From Elusimicrobiota bacterium (GTDB lineage: Bacteria; Elusimicrobiota; Elusimicrobia; UBA1565; UBA9628): a stretch of 19,265 nt of DNA. Within the stretch, counting starts at the first letter, position 1. The number at the start of each line of letters is the position of its first letter. A model generated the notes under the pieces. The model saw nothing but the letters and a program-made list of their open reading frames with translations, was not told where the DNA came from and did no database searches. Shown one piece after another: positions 6,757-16,867 of the stretch. The translations under genes and the position numbers were made by a program. The DNA is taken from positions 1 through 19,265 of the forward strand of contig JAGWRY010000134.1 in assembly GCA_028869495.1 (NCBI GenBank). The letters are read 5' to 3'.

Positions 6757-8468
6757 CCCGCCGGCCGGCGGTCGTCGTTGGCGCCGAAGAGGACGCGTCG
6801 CGCCTTGCCGTCCGGGCCCGTCTCCTCGCGCACCTCGACGCCTTCGGCGGCGCCCCAGCCGCTCTCGTCGACGATCTTGTAGCCCATCTTCTCCAGCAGG
6901 CGGCGCGTGTCGGGCGAGAAGGCGCCGGACTCGGCGTCCACGACGTCGGGCAGCCACTGGTGATGGACGCGCGGCGCGTCGATCGCGGCCTGCACGTTCA
7001 TCCCGTGGTCGATCACGTTCAGGATCGCCTCGAGCGTGATCGTGATGATGCGCGAGCCGCCGGGACTGCCGATCACGAGGAAGACCTTCCCGTCCTTCGA
7101 GACGATCGTCGGGGCCATCGAGCTGAGCGGCCGCTTGCCGGGCGCGATCGCGTTCGCCTCGCCCTGGACGAGGCCGAACATGTTCGCCGTCCCGGGCTTC
7201 GACGTGAAGTCGTCCATCTCGTCGTTGAGGAAGAAGCCGGTCCGCCCGGCGATGACGCCCGCGCCGAACAGCGCGTTGATCGTGTAGGTCATGGAGACCG
7301 CGTTGCCGTCCTCGTCCACGATCGAGACGTGCGTGGTCTGGGTCCCCTCGTGCGGCGGCTTTCCCGGCGCGACCTCGGAGGACGGCGTCGCGCGGTCCGG
7401 GCGGATCGCGGCGCGGATCGCGGCCGCGTGCGCGGGCGAGAGCAGCCGCGCGACGGGGTCGGAGACGAAGTCCGGGTCGCCGAGGTCGTAGTTGCGGTCC
7501 GCGTAGGCGCGGCGCATCGCCTCGACGAGGTCGTGGACGCCCTCGGCCGAGTGGAAGCCGAGCGCGGGCATCGGGAAGCCCTGCAGGACGTTCAGGATCT
7601 CGCACAGCGTCGTGCCGCCGGAGCTGGGCGGCGGCGCCGAGACGACGTCGTAGCCGCGGTACGAGCAGCGCACCGGCGCCTCCGTCTCGACCGCGTAGTC
7701 GGCGAAGTCCTTCTCGGTCAGGATGCCGCCGTTCTCGCGGCTGGCGGCCGCGATCTCGCGCGCGATCGGGCCCTTGTAGAACGCGTCGGGCCCCTTCTTC
7801 GAGATCAGCCGCAGGGTGCGGGCCAGGTCGCGCTGGACGAGGCGGTCGCCCGCCGCCCAGGGCTTGCCGCGGTCCAAGAAGATCGCCGCGACGCCGGGCT
7901 GGGCCGCGAACGTCGCGCTGGAGCGGTCCAGGATGGCGACGTCGCCGCGCGTCAGGACGAAGCCGCGCGAGGCCAGGCGGATCGCCGGCGCCATCAGGCG
8001 CGCGCGGCTCATCGTGCCCCAGCGCTCGCGCATCGTCTCGAGACCCAGCACCGTGCCCGGCACCGCGACCGCCTTGTAGCCCTTCGTGCTCAGCCCGGGC
8101 ACGACGTCCCCCTTCGCGTCGAGGTACATGCCCGCCGTCGCCGCCGCCGGCGCCTTCTCGCGGAAGTTCACGAAGACGTCCCGGCCCGAGGCCAGATGGA
8201 TCGTCGCGAAGCCCCCTCCGCCGAGATTGCCGCAGCACGGGTGCGTGACCGCGAGCGCGTAGCCGACGGCGACGGCCGCGTCCACCGCGTTGCCGCCCTC
8301 CTTCAGGATCTCGACGCCGACGCGCGAGGCCTCGCGCTGGGCGGTCGCGACCATCCCGTGCTCCGCCTCGACCGGCGGCGGGAAGGCCGCGCCGGCGGGA
8401 GAGGCCGCGGCGGCCGCGAACGCGGCGGCCAGCAGGAGGCGCAGCGGCCGGGGGCGCTCGTCGCTCAT
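6738..8468 (-). CDS. ggt: Gamma-glutamyltransferase (secreted)
   Basis: An N-terminal nucleophile hydrolase of 576 aa that cleaves gamma-glutamyl bonds of glutathione and related compounds, outside the cytoplasm. The N terminus has a signal peptide: Arg-containing MSDERPRPLR, a Leu/Ala core, then ASPAGAA. The precursor should self-cleave before T378 in GTQTTHVSIVDEDGNA, giving a large and a small subunit. Small-subunit motifs PLSSMAPTIV and IGSPGG are present, as is the large-subunit SSGGTTLCEILN. Length matches the family. ATG 8468 is preferred to the in-frame start at 8561, which lacks homology and lies upstream of the promoter. It diverges from leuS and may serve peptide or glutathione nutrition. 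Confidence 0.93.
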   Translation of the reverse strand: MSDERPRPLRLLLAAAFAAAAASPAGAAFPPPVEAEHGMVATAQREASRVGVEILKEGGNAVDAAVAVGYALAVTHPCCGNLGGGGFATIHLASGRDVFVNFREKAPAAATAGMYLDAKGDVVPGLSTKGYKAVAVPGTVLGLETMRERWGTMSRARLMAPAIRLASRGFVLTRGDVAILDRSSATFAAQPGVAAIFLDRGKPWAAGDRLVQRDLARTLRLISKKGPDAFYKGPIAREIAAASRENGGILTEKDFADYAVETEAPVRCSYRGYDVVSAPPPSSGGTTLCEILNVLQGFPMPALGFHSAEGVHDLVEAMRRAYADRNYDLGDPDFVSDPVARLLSPAHAAAIRAAIRPDRATPSSEVAPGKPPHEGTQTTHVSIVDEDGNAVSMTYTINALFGAGVIAGRTGFFLNDEMDDFTSKPGTANMFGLVQGEANAIAPGKRPLSSMAPTIVSKDGKVFLVIGSPGGSRIITITLEAILNVIDHGMNVQAAIDAPRVHHQWLPDVVDAESGAFSPDTRRLLEKMGYKIVDESGWGAAEGVEVREETGPDGKARRVLFGANDDRRPAGAALGY

Positions 8469-8475
8469 GGGCCCC

Positions 8476-8504
8476 AGTGTAGGCCGGGGCCGCCGGCCTG
8501 TCAA
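8476..8504 (-). promoter_or_regulatory. ggt promoter, leaderless spacing
   Basis: On the minus strand TTGACA (8504-8499) is followed after exactly 17 bp by TACACT (8481-8476), which ends 7 nt before ATG 8468. There is no Shine-Dalgarno. The perfect -35 and ideal spacing make this one of the best supported promoters in the window. Confidence 0.65.
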
Positions 8505-8531
8505 CGCCTCGGGCGGGCCGCCGGCAAAAGC

Positions 8532-8537
8532 TATAAT
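8532..8537 (+). promoter_or_regulatory. -10 element (TATAAT) for leuS-lptE-holA
   Basis: A perfect TATAAT, preceded by aaaagc, ends 7 nt before GTG 8545. No Shine-Dalgarno and no clear -35. It shares the 76-bp divergent intergenic region with the ggt promoter. Confidence 0.6.
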
Positions 8538-8544
8538 CTGAGGC

Positions 8545-11073
<2,529 letters not shown>

Positions 11074-11078
11074 CCGCC

Positions 11079-11711
11079 ATGCGCCGACTCGTCCCGACGT
11101 TCGCGCTCGCCGTTCTGGCCGGCGCGCTGGCCGCCTGCGGAGGCGGCCCCGACCTCGCGTACAACCCCGCGCCCCAGCTCCTGCCCCACAGCATCCAGAA
11201 GCTGGCCCTGCGCCCGATCGTCAACCGCACCCAGCAGTTCGGCCTCGAGGACAAGCTGATGCTCGCCGTGCGCGACGAGTTCCTGCGCGACGGCCGCTAC
11301 CCGCTGGTCCCCGAGAGCGACGCCGACGGCATCGTCGCGATCACGATCACGCGCTACATCCTGACCCCGATCCAATACGACGCGACGCTGGCCCCGACGA
11401 CCTACAAGCTGCGCATCCTGGTCGACCTGAGCCTGATCGACCGCAAGACGAACACGACGCTGTGGACGGAAAGGAACCTCGAGGGCGCGCTGTCCTACCC
11501 GGCGCCGACCCTGACCGGCGGGATGACCGAGGAGCAGGCCCGCGAGGGGATCTGGGAGATCCTCGCCCCGATGATCGTCAAGCGCGTCGTCGACGGCTTC
11601 GGCTCGGTCACCGGCGCCTCCGAGAGGCGCATCACCGGCGACGCCCCGTCCACCGCGCCCCAGGACAAGCCCGCCGCGCCGATCACCCCCGTCGTGCCGG
11701 CCCCGTACTGA
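11079..11711 (+). CDS. lptE: LPS-assembly lipoprotein LptE
   Basis: A 210-aa outer-membrane lipoprotein. LptE is the plug partner of LptD in placing lipopolysaccharide in the outer leaflet. The signal peptide MRRLVPTFALAVLAGALAAC ends in a lipobox with Cys20 as the lipidated residue. The body has the LptE pattern: SIQKLALRPIVNRTQQFGLEDKL, VPESDADGIVAITITRY, and beta strands YKLRILVDLSLIDRKTNTTLW. A Pro/Ala-rich tail ends the protein. LptE is poorly conserved, so the call leans on the leuS-lptE-holA order known from many diderms. ATG 11079 carries the Shine-Dalgarno and starts the signal peptide; longer in-frame extensions into leuS are not real. Confidence 0.85.
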   Translation: MRRLVPTFALAVLAGALAACGGGPDLAYNPAPQLLPHSIQKLALRPIVNRTQQFGLEDKLMLAVRDEFLRDGRYPLVPESDADGIVAITITRYILTPIQYDATLAPTTYKLRILVDLSLIDRKTNTTLWTERNLEGALSYPAPTLTGGMTEEQAREGIWEILAPMIVKRVVDGFGSVTGASERRITGDAPSTAPQDKPAAPITPVVPAPY

Positions 11712-11718
11712 GCAGGCC

Positions 11719-12738
11719 GTGGAGCTCCGCCCGGAAGACGCCTCCCGCGAGTGGCGCGCCGGAAAATTCCGGCCCGTCTACTACCTGTTCGGCGAGGAGT
11801 CGGCGGCGAAGGCCGACGCGGTCCTGGAGCTCAAGGCCCTGTTCAAGGCCGACGACTTCAACCTGTTCGAGTTCGCCGGCGACCCCGCCGTCGAGGTCGG
11901 CGCGATCGTTTCCGAGGCCCTGACCCTGCCGGTCTTCGCGGACAAGCGCCTGGTGATCGCGCGCAACCCGAGGATCCCGGCCGAGGCGCGCGCCGCGCTG
12001 GCCGACTACCTGAAGTCCCCGTCGCCGACGACGACCTTGGTCCTGGTCAGCGAGGACCGCCGCCCGGACCGCAAGGACGCGCTCGCCGCCGCCGCCGCGT
12101 CCGCCGGGGCGGTCGTCCTCTTCGCGCCGCTGACCCAGGACGAGGCCGTCGCGCGCCTGATCGCCGACGCGAGGAAAGCCGGCAAGGTCCTGGCCCCCGA
12201 GGCCGCCGAGGCCCTGGCCGCCGAGGCCGGCACCGACTGGGGCATCCTGTCCGGCGAGCTCGAGAAGCTGGTCCTCTTCGCCGGCAAGGAACCGGGCATC
12301 GGCCCCGAGGCCGTCCTGCAGTGCCTCGGCCACCGCAAGTCCGCCGACCCGTGGGCCTTCGAGCGCCTGATCCAGGAGCGCGACCGCGCCGCCTGCCTGC
12401 GCCAGCTCGGCGAGCTCTTCGCCGACTCCAAGCCCGAGGAGGCCGCCTTCCGCGTCCTCGCCCAGGCCCGCGGCGGCTACCTGAAGCAGCTGAAGGCCAA
12501 GCGCATGCTGAAGGCGGGGCTGGCTCCGCGCGACATCGAGACCCGCCTGCGGATCTTCTACGACCGCGGCTTCTTCGCCCGCGCCCAGCGCGTGACCGAG
12601 GATCGCCTGCGCCGCGACCTGCGCCGCTGCCTCGAGGTCGAGACGGACCTCAAGTCGAAGACCTGGCTGGACCCGAAGCTGGAGCTCGAGCGCCTCGTCG
12701 TCGAGCTCTGCTCGCCGAAGGCCTCCGTCGCGGCCTAG
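11719..12738 (+). CDS. holA: DNA polymerase III subunit delta
   Basis: A 339-aa clamp-loader subunit that opens the beta sliding clamp as part of the DnaX complex. The N-terminal AAA+-like domain starts with FRPVYYLFGEES, the usual HolA opening, and has LPVFADKRLVIARN and TTTLVLVSEDRRPDRKDAL. The middle is an alpha-helical lid region (AEAGTDWGILSGELEKLVLFAG). The C-terminal collar domain includes KPEEAAFRVLAQARGGYLKQ and a closing helical DLRRCLEVETDLKSK. Length is typical. GTG 11719 begins 7 nt after the lptE stop with only a weak AGCAGG upstream. Its neighbours leuS and lptE support the identity. Confidence 0.92.
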   Translation: MELRPEDASREWRAGKFRPVYYLFGEESAAKADAVLELKALFKADDFNLFEFAGDPAVEVGAIVSEALTLPVFADKRLVIARNPRIPAEARAALADYLKSPSPTTTLVLVSEDRRPDRKDALAAAAASAGAVVLFAPLTQDEAVARLIADARKAGKVLAPEAAEALAAEAGTDWGILSGELEKLVLFAGKEPGIGPEAVLQCLGHRKSADPWAFERLIQERDRAACLRQLGELFADSKPEEAAFRVLAQARGGYLKQLKAKRMLKAGLAPRDIETRLRIFYDRGFFARAQRVTEDRLRRDLRRCLEVETDLKSKTWLDPKLELERLVVELCSPKASVAA

Positions 12739-12756
12739 GCGGCGCCGGCGAAGCGA

Positions 12757-12787
12757 AGCGCCCGTCCCGGGGACCGGGACGGGCGCT
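12757..12787. terminator. Perfect 14-bp hairpin between holA and rpsT
   Basis: Arms 12757-12770 and 12774-12787 pair perfectly over 14 bp with a 3-nt loop (gga). On the + strand it is followed by ctcgttt; on the - strand by ttcgctt. It sits between two convergent genes and could end both transcripts. The T-tracts are poor, so the termination mechanism is uncertain although the hairpin is exceptional. Confidence 0.75.
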
Positions 12788-12806
12788 CTCGTTTGCGGCG
12801 GGAAAG

Positions 12807-13097
12807 CTACTTCGCGGGCGAGGCGAGCTTGCGGACCTGGGCGGCCAGGCGCGACTTCTTGCGCGCGGCGGCCTTCCAGTGGATCGTGCCGCCCTTGGCG
12901 GCCTTGTCGAGGGCCGCGGAGGCCTTCGCGGTCAGCGCGGCGACCTTCGTGACGTCGTTCGCCTTGGCGGCGTCCACGACCGCGCGGATCGCGAGGCGGA
13001 CGGTCTTCTTGATCTGCCGGTTGTGCCGGGCGTGCTTCTCGGACTGGCGGAGGGCCTTCAGGGCCGACCGGTGACGGGTCTGCTTCTTCTTAGCCAT
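12807..13097 (-). CDS. rpsT: 30S ribosomal protein S20
   Basis: A small basic 16S rRNA-binding protein of 96 aa. It begins MAKKKQTRHRSALKALRQSE, with the S20 pattern HNRQIKKTVRLAIRAV in the first long helix and KAAKGGTIHWKAAARKKSRL in the last, ending LASPAK. Slightly longer than the ~87-aa family norm. ATG 13097 (13097-13095 on the minus strand) is the standard S20 start; a 13-residue in-frame upstream extension is rejected because the promoter lies inside it. Divergent from uvrC and convergent with holA. Confidence 0.96.
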   Translation of the reverse strand: MAKKKQTRHRSALKALRQSEKHARHNRQIKKTVRLAIRAVVDAAKANDVTKVAALTAKASAALDKAAKGGTIHWKAAARKKSRLAAQVRKLASPAK

Positions 13098-13106
13098 GGG
13101 ACGCCT

Positions 13107-13136
13107 ATTATGGCTTTTCGGGCCGCCCCCCGTCAA
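13107..13136 (-). promoter_or_regulatory. rpsT promoter
   Basis: On the minus strand TTGACG (13136-13131) is followed after 18 bp by CATAAT (13112-13107), which ends 9 nt before ATG 13097. There is no Shine-Dalgarno in the few bases left, so the leader is nil to about 3 nt. Confidence 0.6.
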
Positions 13137-13176
13137 TCTCGCCCCGTCGGAGGAGGCGCTCCGCGCCGCCGAGCGC

Positions 13177-13182
13177 TATACT
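13177..13182 (+). promoter_or_regulatory. -10 element (TATACT) for uvrC
   Basis: TATACT, preceded by gagcgc, ends 6 nt before GTG 13189. No convincing -35. It decides the uvrC start: any start upstream would be untranscribed from this promoter. Confidence 0.6.
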
Positions 13183-13188
13183 GTAGGG

Positions 13189-14511
13189 GTGAGCCAGGAC
13201 GAGCCCGCCTCGGCGCCCCCGGACCGCCGCCATCTCCCGCACGAGACGGGCGTCTACATCATGCGCGACGGCGCCGGCGAGATCCTGTACATCGGCAAGG
13301 CGATCGACCTGGCCAAGCGCGTCGCGCAGTACTTCAACCCGAACAAGGAGGACGCGAAGAACCAGGCCCTGGCGCCGCTCGTGCGGCGCATCGACTACGT
13401 CCTCTGCCAGTCCGAGCGCGAGGCCCTGCTCCTCGAGCGCCGTCTGATCCACGAGAACCAGCCGTTCTTCAACGTGATGTGGAAGGACGGCAAGACCTAT
13501 CCGTACGTGAAGATCTCTCTCGGCGAGGACTTCCCGCGGATCTTCACGACCCGGCGCAAGGTCCGCGACGGCGGCGCCTACTTCGGGCCGTACCCGCGCG
13601 TCGCCCCGGTCAAGAGCCTTCTGCGCTACCTGTGGAAGCGGAGGCTGTTCCCGCTCCGGCCCTGCGCGTACGATTTCTCGGAGAAGAAGCCCCTCGACCC
13701 GAAGAAGATCAAGGGCTGCCTGTACTACCACACGCGCGAGTGCCCGGCGCCGTGCGCGGGGCGCGTGTCGACGGCCGACTACCGGCGGATCGCCGCGCGC
13801 GCCGCCCTCTTCTTCCGCGGGCGCTACCGGGAGCTCGGCGCCGCGTTCGACCGCGAGATGAAGGCCGCCTCGGACGCCCTCGACTACGAGCGCGCCGCCC
13901 AGCTGCGCGACGCCCGCCTGGCCCTCGGCCTGATGGGCGAGCGCGTGCGCGTGCGCGCGGTCGAGGCCGACGACGTCGGCGGCCACGTCGCCGCGACGCG
14001 CGCGGTCACGGACCTCCAGAAGGCGCTGGGCCTGGCCGCCCCCCCGGTCCACGTCGAGTGCTTCGACATCTCGCACTTCCAGGGGCGGCAGACCGTCGCG
14101 TCGATGGTCTGCTTCGTCGGCGCGCGCCCGCACCGCGACCACTACCGCAAGTTCAAGATCCGCGACGTCGCCGGGATCGACGACTTCAAGTCGATGCGCG
14201 AGGCCGTCTACCGGCGCTACCGGCGCCTGCGCGACGCGGGCGAGCGCCTGCCCGACCTCGTGCTGATCGACGGCGGCAAGGGCCAGCTCGGAGCGGCGCA
14301 GGACGCGCTGAAGGCGCTGGGCCTCAAGCTGCCGCTCGCCTCGCTGGCCAAGCGCATCGAGGAGGTCTTCGTGCCCGGGCGCGCCGAGGCGATCCTCCTG
14401 CCGTTCGGCGGCCCCGCGCTGTCCCTGCTCCAGCGCCTGCGCGACGAAGCCCACCGCTTCGGCGTGACCTACCACCGGAGCCTGCGCGGCAAGGCCCTCT
14501 TCGAGGGCTGA
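13189..14511 (+). CDS. uvrC: UvrC excinuclease subunit, minimal form
   Basis: Nucleotide excision repair nuclease that makes the 3' and 5' incisions around a UvrAB-marked lesion. It has 440 aa against about 600 in typical UvrC. The N-terminal GIY-YIG domain (GVYIMRDG, LYIGKAIDLAKRV) is complete, followed by HENQPFFNVMWKDGKTYPY and CLYYHTRECPAPCAG. The UVR motif lies near 220-255 (REMKAASDALDYERAAQLRD). The RNase H-like nuclease domain keeps D293 (CFDISH), D361 (LIDGGKGQ) and H422 (RDEAHRF). About 120 residues of the region normally between the UVR motif and the RNase H core are missing, and the protein stops 18 residues after H422, so the C-terminal (HhH)2 DNA-binding domain is absent. No frameshift is visible. 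Start GTG 13189 is supported by the -10 box. Confidence 0.92.
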   Translation: MSQDEPASAPPDRRHLPHETGVYIMRDGAGEILYIGKAIDLAKRVAQYFNPNKEDAKNQALAPLVRRIDYVLCQSEREALLLERRLIHENQPFFNVMWKDGKTYPYVKISLGEDFPRIFTTRRKVRDGGAYFGPYPRVAPVKSLLRYLWKRRLFPLRPCAYDFSEKKPLDPKKIKGCLYYHTRECPAPCAGRVSTADYRRIAARAALFFRGRYRELGAAFDREMKAASDALDYERAAQLRDARLALGLMGERVRVRAVEADDVGGHVAATRAVTDLQKALGLAAPPVHVECFDISHFQGRQTVASMVCFVGARPHRDHYRKFKIRDVAGIDDFKSMREAVYRRYRRLRDAGERLPDLVLIDGGKGQLGAAQDALKALGLKLPLASLAKRIEEVFVPGRAEAILLPFGGPALSLLQRLRDEAHRFGVTYHRSLRGKALFEG

Positions 14512-14525
14512 GCCGTCAGCCCTTG
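14502..14525. terminator. Inverted repeat containing both uvrC and pilC stop codons
   Basis: GGGCTGA (14505-14511) and TCAGCCC (14516-14522) pair perfectly around a 4-nt loop. The stem extends by an A-T pair, a possible G-U pair and a C-G pair. The uvrC TGA is in one arm and the pilC stop in the other. No strong T-tract follows on either side, so bidirectional termination is plausible but not certain. Confidence 0.45.
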
Positions 14526-15745
14526 CTGGCCAGGTCGCCGAGCTCGAACATCGGCATGAACATCGAGATCACGATGCTGCCGATGATGACGCCCATGACG
14601 ACGATGACGATCGGCTCGATCATCGAGGTCAGGCCCTTGACCGCCGTGTCGACCTCCTGGTCGTAGAAGTCGGCGATCTTCGCCAGCATCACGTCGAGCG
14701 CGCCGGTCTCCTCGCCGACCGAGATCATCGAGGTGACCATGTTCGGGAAGATGCCGGACTTCTTCAGAGGGTCGGACAGGTGGCCGCCCTCGCGGATCGA
14801 CTCGCGCGTCGCGAGCACCGCCTCGGAGATGATGATGTTGCCGGCCGTCGCGGCGACGGTCTCGAGGGCCTGCATGATCGGCACGCCCGACTTGATCAGC
14901 GTGCCCAGCGTGCGCGTGAACCGCGCGACCGCGACCTTCTTGAGCATGATGCCGAAGATCGGGGCCTTCAGGATCTTCGCGTCGACGAAGTGGTGCCCGC
15001 GGTCGGTCGCGTAGAACCTCTTGAAGCCGTAGAAGGCCGCGACCGGGACGCCGACCAGCAGGTACCAGTGCGACTTCATCCCGTCGGAGATGTCGATCAG
15101 GACCTGCGTCGGCATCGGGAGCTGGGCGTTGAAGCTCGCGAAAATGTTCTTGAAGGTCGGGATCACGAACACGAGCAGGAAGACCGTGACGAGCGCGCAG
15201 ATCGAGAGCACGATCGCCGGGTACATCAGCGCGGACTTCACCTTCGCCTTCAGCGCCTCGGAGCTCTCCATGTAAACGGTCAGGCGCTCGAGGATCGTGT
15301 CGAGGATGCCGCCGAGCTCTCCGGCGCGGACCATCGCCGTGTAGAGCTCCGGGAAGGCCTCCGGGTGCTTCTTCAGCGCGTCCGAGATCGAGAGGCCGGC
15401 CTCGATGTCGGCCTTCACCGCGGCCAGGACCTCCTTGAACGCCGGGTTCTCCGACTGGTTCTCAAGGATGCCGAGGCTCTGCACGATCGGCACGCCGGCG
15501 CTGACCAGCGTCGAGAGCTGACGCGAGAAGAGGACCAGGTCCTTCGACGTGACCTTGCCCTTCTTCGACGCCGCTATCAGCGCGTTCAGCTTGTCCATGA
15601 AGTTCTCGCGTTTCTCCGCGATCTCCAGGACGACGAGCTTCTGCGCGCGCAGCTTGTCGACGGCCGCCTTCTGCGCCTCGGCGTCGAGCTGGCCCTGCAT
15701 CACGAGTCCGGCGGCGGTCTTGGCTTTGTAGGCGTAGACGGGCAT
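14516..15745 (-). CDS. pilC: Type IV pilus inner-membrane platform protein PilC
   Basis: A 409-aa GspF-family membrane protein that anchors the pilus ATPases and helps add or remove pilin. It begins MPVYAYKAKTAAGLVMQGQL, the standard PilC opening. Two T2SSF repeats (about 68-191 and 271-393) share the SxLxxSGVPIxxxLE pattern: FSRQLSTLVSAGVPIVQSL and FTRTLGTLIKSGVPIMQAL. Three membrane segments are predicted at about 174-195, 226-243 and 376-400. ATG 15745 has AGGAGA 5 nt upstream. The long in-frame opening beyond it runs through pilT in another frame and is not coding. Third gene of pilB-pilT-pilC, 14 nt after pilT. Confidence 0.95.
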   Translation of the reverse strand: MPVYAYKAKTAAGLVMQGQLDAEAQKAAVDKLRAQKLVVLEIAEKRENFMDKLNALIAASKKGKVTSKDLVLFSRQLSTLVSAGVPIVQSLGILENQSENPAFKEVLAAVKADIEAGLSISDALKKHPEAFPELYTAMVRAGELGGILDTILERLTVYMESSEALKAKVKSALMYPAIVLSICALVTVFLLVFVIPTFKNIFASFNAQLPMPTQVLIDISDGMKSHWYLLVGVPVAAFYGFKRFYATDRGHHFVDAKILKAPIFGIMLKKVAVARFTRTLGTLIKSGVPIMQALETVAATAGNIIISEAVLATRESIREGGHLSDPLKKSGIFPNMVTSMISVGEETGALDVMLAKIADFYDQEVDTAVKGLTSMIEPIVIVVMGVIIGSIVISMFMPMFELGDLASKG

Positions 15746-15750
15746 GGTCT

Positions 15751-15756
15751 TCTCCT
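15751..15756 (-). promoter_or_regulatory. Shine-Dalgarno for pilC
   Basis: On the minus strand AGGAGA lies 5 nt before ATG 15745, in the 14-nt pilT-pilC gap. It fixes the pilC start inside a much longer open frame. Confidence 0.65.
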
Positions 15757-15759
15757 GGG

Positions 15760-16845
15760 CTAGCGCGGCGCCTGCTGGGCGGACATCTGGCGCTGCATCA
15801 GCCGGCGCAGGTCCTCCGGGTCCAGCGAGTGCGCCATCGCTTCCTGGAACGTGATCTTCTGCTTGAAGTAGAGCTCGGCCAGCGACTGGTTCATCGTCAC
15901 CATGCCGACCTTGCCGCCGGTCTGGATCGCGACCTGGATCTGCTCGACCTTCTGCTCGCGGATCAGGTTGCGGATCGCGGAGTTGACGATCAGCGTCTCG
16001 CAGGCGAGCACGCGCCCGGCGCCCGACGCGTGGTTGAGCAGCTGCTGGCAGAGCACCGCCTGCAGGACGAACGAGAGCTGGACGCGCACCTGGTCGAGCT
16101 GGTGATGCGGGAAGACGTCGATGATTCGGTTGATCGTCTGCGCGCAGTCGGTCGTGTGCAGGGTCGCCAGGACCAAGTGGCCCGTCTCGGCGATGTTGAG
16201 CGCCGCCTGGATCGTCTCGAGGTCGCGCAGCTCGCCGATCAGGATCACGTTCGGGTCCTGGCGCAGGACGTGGCGCAGGGCGGCCGCGAAGGTCTCGGTG
16301 TCCTGCCCGACCTCGCGCTGGTTGACGATCGACTTCTTGTGCGAGTGGACGAACTCGATCGGGTCCTCGACGGTCATGATGTGGGAGGATCGGGTCTCGT
16401 TGACGAAGTCGATCATGCTGGCGATCGTGGTCGACTTGCCCGAACCGGTCGGCCCGGTCACGAGGACGAGGCCCTTCGGGAGCTTCATGATCTCCAGGAT
16501 CGCCCGGGGCAGGCCGATCTCCTCGAATGTCTTGAACGAGTTCGGGATCGCGCGCACCGCGGCCCCGACCGAGCCGGTCTGCCGGTAGACGTTCATGCGC
16601 ACGCGCCCGATCCCGCGCAGGTTGAAGGCCAGGTCCAGCTCGCTCTGCGACTCGAAGCGCTGGCGCTGCTGGTCGTTGAGGAGCGAATAGATCAGCTGCT
16701 GGCACATCTCGGAGTTCAGCTTCTCGAACGGCGTCGAGACGAGCTGGCCGTCGATGCGCAGGATCGGCGGCGCGCCGGCGGTCAGGTGCAGGTCGGACGC
16801 CCCGCGCTCGTGCATCAGCAGGAACAGCTCGCCCATCGAAACCAT
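15760..16845 (-). CDS. pilT: Type IV pilus retraction ATPase PilT
   Basis: A 361-aa hexameric cytoplasmic ATPase that powers pilus disassembly and twitching. The N-terminal PAS-like domain has the ERGASDLHLTAGAPPILRIDG signature. Walker A GPTGSGKST is at 131-139, the Asp box in MTVEDPIEF near 157-165, Walker B ILIGE at 201-205, and the His box TGHLVLATLHT at 221-231. The C-terminal region includes VLACETLIVNSAIRNLIRE, near the usual PilT AIRNLIRE motif needed for retraction. There is no CxxC cluster, as expected for PilT rather than PilB. ATG 16845 has GAGGAG 5 nt upstream; M4 is a weaker alternative. It starts 22 nt after pilB. Confidence 0.96.
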   Translation of the reverse strand: MVSMGELFLLMHERGASDLHLTAGAPPILRIDGQLVSTPFEKLNSEMCQQLIYSLLNDQQRQRFESQSELDLAFNLRGIGRVRMNVYRQTGSVGAAVRAIPNSFKTFEEIGLPRAILEIMKLPKGLVLVTGPTGSGKSTTIASMIDFVNETRSSHIMTVEDPIEFVHSHKKSIVNQREVGQDTETFAAALRHVLRQDPNVILIGELRDLETIQAALNIAETGHLVLATLHTTDCAQTINRIIDVFPHHQLDQVRVQLSFVLQAVLCQQLLNHASGAGRVLACETLIVNSAIRNLIREQKVEQIQVAIQTGGKVGMVTMNQSLAELYFKQKITFQEAMAHSLDPEDLRRLMQRQMSAQQAPR

Positions 16846-16867
16846 ATCGTCTCCTCGGAGTCCCGGC

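Noticed and set aside
13096..13188. 31-residue N-terminal extension of UvrC from ATG 13096.
   Set aside because: The extension would start on top of the rpsT start codon and cross the -10 box, and it has no UvrC homology. GTG 13189 fits family and promoter.
13189..14511. uvrC as a frameshifted or truncated pseudogene.
   Set aside because: All catalytic residues and one continuous frame are present, with a promoter and a compact end; the shortness is by two domain losses, not a disrupted frame.
15746..16705. PilC fusion with a 320-residue N-terminal extension in the same frame.
   Set aside because: The extension is an off-frame reading of pilT on the same strand. PilC proteins start MPVYAYKAK and a Shine-Dalgarno sits right before that ATG.
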